Below are positions 25,272 to 32,222 of a DNA stretch of 45,313 bases, piece by piece; within the stretch, counting starts at the first letter, position 1, and each line of letters opens with the position of its first letter. Position numbers and translations under genes: made by a program. The stretch comes from Bacteroidales bacterium (GTDB lineage: Bacteria; Bacteroidota; Bacteroidia; Bacteroidales; Muribaculaceae): the NCBI GenBank assembly GCA_900766975.1, contig CAAFXO010000065.1:1-45313 (forward strand), in the 5' to 3' direction. Below the pieces are notes generated by a model that saw only the letters and a program-made list of their open reading frames with translations, made no database searches and had not been told where the DNA came from.

Positions 25272-26687
25272 TTATTTGTCGGCTTTGGGTGTTCTCGGTT
25301 TTCTCGGAGCTCTCTTGGCGGGGGCCTTCTTGCTCTCTTCGATAGCATCTTTCACAGCCTCTTTGGTAGTCTCGCTGATCTCATCGCTATTGGTGAGGTT
25401 GGTGCGAAGCGTCTGAACCTCTTTCTTCAGTGAGGTAATCTCATCAGCCTGGTTGCGAAGGGTCAATACCAGTGAGTTGAGCTCTTCATTTTCGATGCTC
25501 TCGGGATATTGCTCTGCCACTCTCACCAAGAAGTCTGCCAAGACGTTCATATAGTTGGTGAAGGCTGCAAAGGGCGACTCGTAGGGACTGAAGGCTGCAT
25601 GCGACTCGCCATCTTCAAGTTTCTTCGTACTCATATAGTAGAAGTGGTCGCTGCTCTGCAGATAGCACCAGTCTTGTTTGAGGCGACGGTCGTTGCAGAG
25701 ATTCACACGCTCTGTTACGCCATATAACTTGTTGAGTGCCTCTTTCTGAAGTGAATTACCCTTCCATGCCGATACGTCGCGTGCCTCGTCGATGCCCGAA
25801 ATAGGGTAGGGCACACTCAGCTCTCCCACAGATTTCATCTTCGTTGTCACCTCCGATGGCATCACAAAGGCGATGTTATGCTCGGCGGCAAATCTCGGCA
25901 ATGCCTTCATAAACATGAAGATACCCGTCGATGCCGGCAGGAATGATCCGAAGGTATCCATGCTGAAATGTAGGTTTACCACCTGCTCCTCTTCCGGCAG
26001 GGCTGCGATCCATTCCATATACTTGTCGGCGGTAAGGGGATATTCCGACCATTCGGTGTTGTTGAAGTTCATCGCGATGTCGTCGCTCAGCTTGTCGTTG
26101 GCAAGGAGCACTTTCAGTTTGGGAGCTGTGGCGGCGTTGTAGACATAGTTGGGCGATTTCCATCCCAACACATGCTTGGCGCCAACTGTCAGACAAGACT
26201 TGAAGCCCATGCCGCTGATCAGCATGGCGATGTCATCGTCGTAGATCAGCTCGGTGTTGGCGAATGTCTTCGGCTTCACTCCCAGTGTCTGATGGATGGT
26301 CTTGGTCTCAAGCTTCACCTCGCGGATGAACTCTTCCGGATCTTGGAGCGATGCCAAGGAGTGGGAGAAGGTGCCTGCCATAAATTCGACACAACCGGTG
26401 TCGGCAAGTTGGCGAAGCTTATCCACACACTCCGGAACATAGAGCTGTAACTGCTCCAAGGCGGTGCCCGACACGGAGATGGCGCACTTGAAGCTGCCAT
26501 TCGTCTCGCGAATCATCTCTAACAACGTGTCGCACATCGGCATATATGAGGTCTCTGCCAAGCGAGTGATGATGTCGTCGTTGGCGAAGTCGTCATAGTA
26601 GTAGTGGTCGTTGCCGATGTCAAAAAAACGATATCTTTTTAGCCTGTAGGGCTGATGTATTTTGAAATAAAAACAAACGTTCTTCAT
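25272..26687 (-). CDS. Glycoside hydrolase family 57 (alpha-amylase-like) with basic tail
   Basis: The 471-aa protein has the GH57 motifs: HQP at 11-13, a probable nucleophile Glu146 in TFANTELIYDD, and a probable acid/base Asp244 in LHFSMDTFGSF. GH57 enzymes hydrolyse or rearrange alpha-glucans. The catalytic part ends near residue 390. After it come a short coiled coil (about 401-432, ITSLKKEVQTLRTNL) and a Lys/Pro/Ala-rich basic tail (453-471, KKAPAKRAPRKPRTPK). No signal peptide is present, so it is cytoplasmic. It is the last gene of an operon with a GT4 enzyme (5 nt gap) and a debranching enzyme, implying glycogen metabolism. Confidence 0.92.
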   Translation of the reverse strand: MKNVCFYFKIHQPYRLKRYRFFDIGNDHYYYDDFANDDIITRLAETSYMPMCDTLLEMIRETNGSFKCAISVSGTALEQLQLYVPECVDKLRQLADTGCVEFMAGTFSHSLASLQDPEEFIREVKLETKTIHQTLGVKPKTFANTELIYDDDIAMLISGMGFKSCLTVGAKHVLGWKSPNYVYNAATAPKLKVLLANDKLSDDIAMNFNNTEWSEYPLTADKYMEWIAALPEEEQVVNLHFSMDTFGSFLPASTGIFMFMKALPRFAAEHNIAFVMPSEVTTKMKSVGELSVPYPISGIDEARDVSAWKGNSLQKEALNKLYGVTERVNLCNDRRLKQDWCYLQSSDHFYYMSTKKLEDGESHAAFSPYESPFAAFTNYMNVLADFLVRVAEQYPESIENEELNSLVLTLRNQADEITSLKKEVQTLRTNLTNSDEISETTKEAVKDAIEESKKAPAKRAPRKPRTPKADK

Positions 26688-26692
26688 ATCTT

Positions 26693-27955
26693 TTATGCTT
26701 TTTCTGTCACTTTATGATAGATGTCAATAACTTTTTTACCTGCTTTTTCCCAGGTGATGCCATGGATCTCTTCGATGCCTCGGTCGCGCAGCTCATTGTG
26801 AAGTGCCGGATAGGATATCAGGGAGTGCATGGCGTCTGCCATAGCGTCGATATCCCAATAGTCGGTCTTGATCACATTGGTCAGGATCTCTGCGCATCCG
26901 CTCTGTATCGAGATAATCGAGGGTACGCCCATCTCCATTGCCTCCAACGGCGAGATGCCGAAGGGCTCTGACACTGAGGGCATCACATATACATCAGATT
27001 CGGCGAGCATCTCGTACACCTGCTTGCCACGCAAGAAACCGGTGAAGTGGAATCGGTCGGCGATGCCGCGCTTGGCCGCTAATTGGATCATCGCATCCAT
27101 CATGTCGCCCGAGCCTGCCATCACGAAGCGCACATTCTTCGTCTTTTGCAACACCTTGGCTGCCGCCTCGACGAAGTATTCAGGCCCCTTCTGCATCGTG
27201 ATGCGACCCAAGAAGGTGATTACCTTCTCTTTACGCTCTTTGCGTGGAAGTTTCAGAAGCTCGTCGTCAAGGGGAATCACGGCATTATGCACCGTCGTCA
27301 CTTTCTCCGGCGATATCCCATATTTCTCGATCACCGTACGGCGGGTCAGATCCGACACCGTGATAATATGGTCCGCATTGTTCATACCATCTTTCTCGAT
27401 GCCGAACACTGTCGGATTCACATTGCCGCGTGATCGGTCGAAGTCGGTGGCATGCACATGGATCACCAAGGGCTTCCCCGTGACATTCTTCGCATGAACT
27501 CCCGCCGGATAGGTCAGCCAGTCGTGAGAGTGGATCACATCGAATTCTACGCTGCGAGCTATCACGCCCGCCACGATAGAGTAGTTGTTGATCTCTTCGA
27601 TTAGATTGTCAGGATACTTGCCCGAAAATTCGATACATCCCAAGTCGTTGAGACGCATGTAGTTGAAGTCGGCATAGATGTGATCGCGAAGTCGATAGTA
27701 GAGATCCGGATCCATCACCTTGCCGATGCGCCCCTCCACATATTCTCTGCTCACATCGCGCCATGCCACCGGAGTGCTGTTCGCCCCGATGATGTGCGCA
27801 AATTCTTTGGGCTCATCGCCCCATGGCTTCGGTATCACAAAGGTGATATCCATGTTGCCATTGTTATACATCCCTTTGGTGAGACCGTAGCTCGCTGTGC
27901 CAAGTCCTCCCAAAATATGAGGCGGAAATTCCCAGCCAAACATTAATGCTTTCAT
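26693..27955 (-). CDS. GT4 family glycosyltransferase, probable alpha-glucan synthase
   Basis: The 420-aa GT-B-fold enzyme begins FGWEFPPHILGGLGTASYGL, the donor-loop glycine motif of glycogen-synthase-like enzymes. IHSHDWLTYPAG follows, then the C-terminal Rossmann domain from about residue 244 (ITFLGRITMQKGPEYFVEA). The retaining-enzyme E-x7-E pair is Glu330 and Glu338 in SEPFGISPLEAM. Its position between a debranching enzyme (12 nt upstream) and GH57 amylase (5 nt downstream) suggests it extends glycogen or a related intracellular glucan. The exact donor sugar is not visible from sequence. Confidence 0.9.
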   Translation of the reverse strand: MKALMFGWEFPPHILGGLGTASYGLTKGMYNNGNMDITFVIPKPWGDEPKEFAHIIGANSTPVAWRDVSREYVEGRIGKVMDPDLYYRLRDHIYADFNYMRLNDLGCIEFSGKYPDNLIEEINNYSIVAGVIARSVEFDVIHSHDWLTYPAGVHAKNVTGKPLVIHVHATDFDRSRGNVNPTVFGIEKDGMNNADHIITVSDLTRRTVIEKYGISPEKVTTVHNAVIPLDDELLKLPRKERKEKVITFLGRITMQKGPEYFVEAAAKVLQKTKNVRFVMAGSGDMMDAMIQLAAKRGIADRFHFTGFLRGKQVYEMLAESDVYVMPSVSEPFGISPLEAMEMGVPSIISIQSGCAEILTNVIKTDYWDIDAMADAMHSLISYPALHNELRDRGIEEIHGITWEKAGKKVIDIYHKVTEKA

Positions 27956-27967
27956 ATCTCCAGTCTC

Positions 27968-29929
27968 CTATTCATATTGTGATAGTAATTTGTTCATTCG
28001 GTTCACCAAGCGTATCGAGCAGATAATCTCCCCGACATTCTTCGCCGTGCTCACCGCGCCGCGCCCCGAGTAGGGGGGATTGCCGTCGTAGAGCTCCGAC
28101 AGACTGCCGATGCATCCCTCCGACATCTCCTCTTCATACCCTATGAGCATCCTCTCGATGAAGGATAAGCCACTTACTCCGAACACCTTGAAGTAGGCAT
28201 CTACATAGAAACCGAACAGCCAGGGACGTGCCGGACCTTGATGCACCGTATATTGGCGCTCTTCCGGATTGCCGACATACACCGGACGATAGGCGTGACT
28301 CTTCGGACTCAATGAGCGCAATCCCTTGGGTGTCAGCAATTCGCGCGTGCAGAAGTCAAGCGCTTTCTTGCGCTGCTTGCGATCTAATGGTGAGTATTCC
28401 AAGCCAATCGCTATCGCTATGTTCGGACGTACTTCCAAGTCGGTATAGCTGCCGTTGACATAGTCGTAGAGATAGCCCGCTTCGTTGACAAATGTAGCGA
28501 TAAATGCCTCTTTGCATTTATCTCCAAGACTCCTGAGCCCTTCGATATATTCTCCCTCTTCGCCGCGCTCTTCAAGCATCGAGATGAGGAACTGCAAGGC
28601 GTTATACCAGAGTGCATTAAATTCCAAAATATAGCCCGTGCGAGGGATGATCGGTCGACCTCCTATCGAGGCGGATAGCCAGGTGATAGGCTTGTCGGCT
28701 CCTGCCGAACTCAGCAAGCCGTCAGCCTCAAGCTTCAAGTTGCTGATGCCTCCTTGTCTGATCTTCTCCACCAGGTATTTCACCTCCTCGAGATAGCGCT
28801 CGCTGCATTTACCCTTCTCGCTGTATCGACGATATTGCTGTATCGCCCATATCGTCCATAAGGGTATGTCCGGAAGGTCTATCTCTTTGATTACCCTGTC
28901 TTTCTCTCCCTGCTCGATGTTGCGATGCAAGGCCTCCAAAAGTGTCGATAAGATATGATGGTAATCATCTTCATGGTCGATGGCGAGTGTGCAGCCAGGC
29001 AAGGCTATCAATTCGTCGCGACACCTCACATTATACCAAGGATAGCCTGCCATGATATACATCTTGTCTCCCTGCTTGAGATAGAATTGCTTGGCGGCAT
29101 TCTTCAGACAGTTGTAGAAACTTGTGCGGCATGTGCGGATCTTCAATTCATCCTCGTAGGTCTGCTCGAACTCTGCCGGATCTGCCTCGTAGGTCGATGC
29201 CGAGAAGATAATCGATTCCCCCTTCTTGATAGGCAATTCAAAATAGCCCGGCACCCAGAGATCCTCTTTATATGGAAGACCGCGGTCGCGATCTTTATAA
29301 TATTCGATCCCTTTATACCAGTGTGGCTCATCCACCCACTTTGCCTCTTTGTTGAATTGCATATAGAGTCGCGGATATCCCTCATACATGCAGGAGGAAA
29401 CTCCATTGTGCTCACGACGTATCTCGCTGTTATACTGATTGTTCTCCATCACAAGCGAGTTGGCATCTCTGAACGCCAAGAAGGGCCGGAATCGCAAGGA
29501 GGTCGAGGAGTGGGCATCCAATAGCGTGTAGCGGATCAAGATCCGATTCTCATGCGAGATGAACACCTTCTCTTTTGTCATTATCACTCCGCCTACTCTG
29601 AAGGTAAGCTTCGGCACTGATTCGCAGGTAAATTCGCGAATGTATTTATGACCATTCGGACTGAATACATCGTCGCCATATTGATGCAACCCGAGATTGA
29701 ACGATGCCCCATGCTGTATCACTGACTCGTCGAGCGAGGATAGCAATACATGTGCCTTGTCGTCCATCTCCGGTATCGGCAATACCAATAAACCATGCTG
29801 TTTACGTGTGTTGCATCCGACTATGGTGGTGCAATGATACGCCCCGGACATGTTGGTCCGCAACATCTCTTTCGGTAGCGATTGCTCCAAATTGATCATA
29901 AGATTCTTGTCAAATTTAAGATAACTCAT
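27968..29929 (-). CDS. Glycogen debranching enzyme (amylo-alpha-1,6-glucosidase family)
   Basis: The 653-aa protein has an N-terminal beta-sandwich (about 1-270, with GAYHCTTIVGCNTRKQHGLLV) and a C-terminal (alpha/alpha)6-barrel. The barrel carries YPWYNVRCRDELIALPG, RPNIAIAIGLEYSPL and VHQGPARPWLFGFYVDAY, as in bacterial GDE_C proteins. It removes alpha-1,6 branches from glycogen. It is the promoter-proximal gene of the alpha-glucan operon and has no signal peptide, so it acts in the cytoplasm. Confidence 0.93.
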   Translation of the reverse strand: MSYLKFDKNLMINLEQSLPKEMLRTNMSGAYHCTTIVGCNTRKQHGLLVLPIPEMDDKAHVLLSSLDESVIQHGASFNLGLHQYGDDVFSPNGHKYIREFTCESVPKLTFRVGGVIMTKEKVFISHENRILIRYTLLDAHSSTSLRFRPFLAFRDANSLVMENNQYNSEIRREHNGVSSCMYEGYPRLYMQFNKEAKWVDEPHWYKGIEYYKDRDRGLPYKEDLWVPGYFELPIKKGESIIFSASTYEADPAEFEQTYEDELKIRTCRTSFYNCLKNAAKQFYLKQGDKMYIMAGYPWYNVRCRDELIALPGCTLAIDHEDDYHHILSTLLEALHRNIEQGEKDRVIKEIDLPDIPLWTIWAIQQYRRYSEKGKCSERYLEEVKYLVEKIRQGGISNLKLEADGLLSSAGADKPITWLSASIGGRPIIPRTGYILEFNALWYNALQFLISMLEERGEEGEYIEGLRSLGDKCKEAFIATFVNEAGYLYDYVNGSYTDLEVRPNIAIAIGLEYSPLDRKQRKKALDFCTRELLTPKGLRSLSPKSHAYRPVYVGNPEERQYTVHQGPARPWLFGFYVDAYFKVFGVSGLSFIERMLIGYEEEMSEGCIGSLSELYDGNPPYSGRGAVSTAKNVGEIICSIRLVNRMNKLLSQYE

Positions 29930-30066
29930 GATATAGTTCGATTTATGATTTTTACTCTGTCTTGTTATTTCGAGTGCCCTCTTGCCGATTTTTTATTCCC
30001 GGTAGTAATATTGACACTTTTTATGACCTAAAGTGGCGCCTGAAACGCTCTTTATATATGGTATTA

Positions 30067-30097
30067 CAAAAATACAATTTTTTGAGCAATCTGACAA
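30067..30097 (-). promoter_or_regulatory. Promoter of the alpha-glucan operon
   Basis: The minus strand has -7 TATTTTTG (30067-30074), a 20-bp spacer and -33 TTG (30095-30097), a full consensus match. It predicts transcription from about 30061 and an AT-rich leader of about 130 nt. The remaining gene-free stretch 29930-30247 holds no ORF I trust. Confidence 0.7.
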
Positions 30098-30211
30098 TAT
30101 GTTTTTCAACACTTTTCACTATTCCATTCCATTTTTTCCATGCTCTCTACACTTCCCATATATCATCCTCCCCGCTTCCGGATTTTTCACTCTTTTCTCG
30201 CCATCTATATA

Positions 30212-30259
30212 TATAATAGGGTAGGGGATGCCTCATATAATAGGGTAGGGGATGCCTCA
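30212..30259. repeat. Perfect 24-bp tandem duplication at the rnpB terminator
   Basis: The unit at 30212-30235 is repeated exactly at 30236-30259 (each ends GTAGGGGATGCCTCA). The inner copy supplies one arm of the hairpin that follows rnpB, so the duplication provides a spare second arm plus tail. Confidence 0.9.
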
Positions 30260-30278
30260 GTCTGACTGAGACATCCCC
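30248..30278 (-). terminator. Terminator of RNase P RNA
   Basis: On the minus strand GGGGATG-CTCAG pairs with CTGAG-CATCCCC, a stem of about 13 bp including a wobble pair, just after the conserved 3' end of rnpB. The following tail (CTACCCTATTATA) is not a run of T, so termination may be partly assisted by other factors. Confidence 0.65.
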
Positions 30279-30284
30279 TTGATG

Positions 30285-30660
30285 TGAGACAGAGATGATA
30301 TAAGCCGGGTTATGTGCTCCTTGGTTTTTGCGGAGTGTCTGTCATTTATCTTTGCGGCCGCTTGCACGGCGCGCTATAGCAGTCTACCCCCCGACAATGG
30401 ACGAGCAGCCCTTAGATGCCGGTATATTTGACCTTGCAACTCGCAGGAAGTGCGGCTCGATATGTCGCCATATCGACCGGTGGGCTCTTACCCCACCTTT
30501 TCACCCTTACCTCGGACCCGTAGACCCGGGGCGGTCGTTTTCTGTCACCTTATCCCCGACGTCGCCGCCGGCTTTCCGTTAGAAAATGCGATGCTCTGCG
30601 TTGCCCGGACTTTCCTCTTTATGACTCGCATAGAGCGACAGACCTCATCTCTGCCTTGTT
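30285..30660 (-). ncRNA. rnpB: RNase P RNA, type A
   Basis: Read on the minus strand, the conserved landmarks occur in order: GAGGAAAGTCCGGGC near the 5' end (30603-30617), AGGGTGAAAAGGTGGGGTAAG (the GGTAAGAGC-type core) in the middle, and ACATAACCCGGCTTATA at the 3' end. The outermost helix P1 is visible as TCATCTCTG (30645-30653) pairing with CAGAGATGA (30290-30298). The RNA is the catalytic part of RNase P, which removes 5' leaders from pre-tRNAs. Ends are estimated to within about 10 nt. Small ORFs across this stretch are not genes. Confidence 0.95.
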
Positions 30661-30675
30661 TCCCTTTTTATCCCG

Positions 30676-30706
30676 CAAAGTTAACGCTTTTATCCCGCTT
30701 TCACAA
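30676..30706 (-). promoter_or_regulatory. Promoter of rnpB
   Basis: Minus-strand -7 TAACTTTG (30676-30683), 20-bp spacer and -33 TTG (30704-30706) match the consensus. The predicted start near 30670 is a few bases before the RNase P RNA 5' end, as expected for a directly transcribed RNA. Confidence 0.75.
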
Positions 30707-30748
30707 TTTTTTTCTACCATTTATGCCCTCTTTAATCAAAATATTTCT

Positions 30749-30756
30749 TAAATTTG
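30749..30756 (+). promoter_or_regulatory. -7 element for the 122-aa protein
   Basis: TAAATTTG matches TAnnTTTG exactly, about 80 bp before the ATG at 30835 and divergent from the rnpB promoter. No clear -33 element is seen. Confidence 0.45.
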
Positions 30757-30834
30757 CACCACCATTTTTACTTTCATTATCTGATTATAACATCATCGGA
30801 CGCTCTCTTCTCCGATCTTTTATACTTTTTGATT

Positions 30835-31203
30835 ATGGCTGATAAACAAGTTTCTCTTGAGCAACAAGGTCTCGAAATATACCAATATATCGTCGACCAT
30901 TGTGAACAAGACACCGAACAACTCTCCGAATTGATCGGCAAACTTCGTAGCGTCGATACTTCCGGTCAGTTCCTCGCCAGCACTGCTCGTTATCTCTCTG
31001 CTCTCGACCGCGAGAAGTTCGAACCATGGCTATCACCTCTCATCGAAGGAGCTATCGACCGTGACCGAGAACATCGTTACATCGGTTCTCTACTCGAAGC
31101 TATCTGGGGCGATGACTATCGTGAGAATATTGATGACCTCAAGGCGTCTGACAATAATTTCCGTCGAATCTATAAGAGAATTTATCCCGATTCCCCAATT
31201 TAA
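30835..31203 (+). CDS. Unrecognised small acidic helical protein
   Basis: I do not recognise a family. I start it at the ATG at 30835 (122 aa, MADKQVSLEQQGLEIYQYIV), which fits the upstream -7 element. A longer in-frame opening would run back through that promoter. The protein is soluble, charged and predicted largely helical (TEQLSELIGKLRSVD, FLASTARYLSALDREKFEPW). It has no cysteine pattern or catalytic motif beyond chance. It could be a small regulatory or adaptor protein. It lies divergent from rnpB and 80 nt before a secreted cyclophilin. Confidence 0.75.
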   Translation: MADKQVSLEQQGLEIYQYIVDHCEQDTEQLSELIGKLRSVDTSGQFLASTARYLSALDREKFEPWLSPLIEGAIDRDREHRYIGSLLEAIWGDDYRENIDDLKASDNNFRRIYKRIYPDSPI

Positions 31204-31258
31204 TTCATAATGCATAATGCATAATGCATGATTCATAATTCATAATTCATAATTCATA
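31204..31258. repeat. Heptamer tandem repeat, about eight units
   Basis: Seven-base units T(T/G)CATAA are repeated nearly eight times, starting right after the stop codon of the 122-aa gene. The order is one T-type, three G-type, then T-type units. It fills almost the whole spacer to the cyclophilin gene. Such repeats can change copy number by slippage and would shift that gene's leader. Confidence 0.9.
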
Positions 31259-31283
31259 TCTCCTCATTCCTATCTATTTTTGT

Positions 31284-32075
31284 ATGAAACATTTTCTAAT
31301 CTCTATACTCCTTTTGCTTATGATCACTCCCGCTGTGGCTGAGAATATAGTCACTCTCCACACTTCGATGGGCGATATTAAGGTGCGTCTATATGATGAT
31401 ACACCAATCCATCGCGATAATTTCTTGAAACTCGCTCGCGAGGGCTATTACGATGGTGTCCTCTTCCATCGCGTTATCAAGGATTTTATGATCCAAGCCG
31501 GCGATCCCAACTCCAAGTCCGCCGATAGCACCACCATGCTCGGCGATGGAGACCCCGGTTATACCCTCGAGGCTGAAATCAAGTATCCTACTCACTATCA
31601 TAAGTATGGAGCCTTGGCTGCAGCCCGCACCGGCGACCAAGTAAACCCCGAACGTCGCAGCTCCGGTTCTCAGTTCTATATCGTCGTCGGTAAGAAACAG
31701 TCGCAACGTGCCCTCGACCAAATGTCGCAACAAGCCAATTTCCAACGTAAACAAGCATATTTCAATGGCCTCTGCAAGCAACATATCGAGGAAATACGCC
31801 AATTCCAAAAGGCCGGCGACCGCCAAGCTCTCGATTCTCTCAAAAATTCTCTCGTCGAGATAACCGAGAAAAATGTCCCCGATCAGCCTCTCCCTCAGCA
31901 ACTTATCGACGATTATCTCAATGTCGGAGGTACTCCCCATCTCGACGCACAATACACCGTTTTCGGTGAAGTCATCGAGGGTATGGATATCGTCGAAGCT
32001 ATCCAAAATGTTGAGACCGGTGTCGCCGATCGCCCCAAAATTGACGTTAAAATTATCTCTGCAAAAGTAGATTAA
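31284..32075 (+). CDS. Secreted cyclophilin-type peptidyl-prolyl isomerase
   Basis: The 263-aa protein has a signal peptide (about 1-19, cut after AVA), so it works in the periplasm or beyond. It catalyses proline cis-trans isomerisation during protein folding. Active-site signatures are FHRVIKDFMIQAGD (61-74, with the catalytic Arg63), SGSQFYIV (127-134) and the late YTVFGEVIEGMDIV. An insertion of about 75 residues (140-214, helical and charged) separates the last two, longer than in E. coli PpiA (about 190 aa in total). It may be transcribed with the 122-aa gene. Confidence 0.93.
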   Translation: MKHFLISILLLLMITPAVAENIVTLHTSMGDIKVRLYDDTPIHRDNFLKLAREGYYDGVLFHRVIKDFMIQAGDPNSKSADSTTMLGDGDPGYTLEAEIKYPTHYHKYGALAAARTGDQVNPERRSSGSQFYIVVGKKQSQRALDQMSQQANFQRKQAYFNGLCKQHIEEIRQFQKAGDRQALDSLKNSLVEITEKNVPDQPLPQQLIDDYLNVGGTPHLDAQYTVFGEVIEGMDIVEAIQNVETGVADRPKIDVKIISAKVD

Positions 32076-32097
32076 GCGAATTTTCTCTTAATTTTAT

Positions 32098-32129
32098 TTT
32101 GGCTAAGTCAATAAATTGTTATATATTTG
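32098..32129 (+). promoter_or_regulatory. Promoter of the DUF349 gene
   Basis: -33 TTTG (32098-32101), a 20-bp spacer and -7 TATATTTG (32122-32129) match the consensus fully. The predicted leader is about 88 nt. Confidence 0.7.
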
Positions 32130-32222
32130 GCAATTATTTCGATCTTTAATCAATTTTGACTCCATTTCGTGAGTGATTTTTGATGTCGGATCCACGTTAT
32201 ATTTACTATCATCATAACGATT

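Noticed and set aside
30328..30842. Small plus-strand ORFs across the rnpB region
   Set aside because: They overlap the conserved RNase P RNA core and its promoter, and their translations are low-complexity without homology signs.
31275..31282. TATTTTTG as a -7 element for the cyclophilin gene
   Set aside because: It matches the consensus but ends 2 nt before the start codon, so transcription would begin inside the gene.
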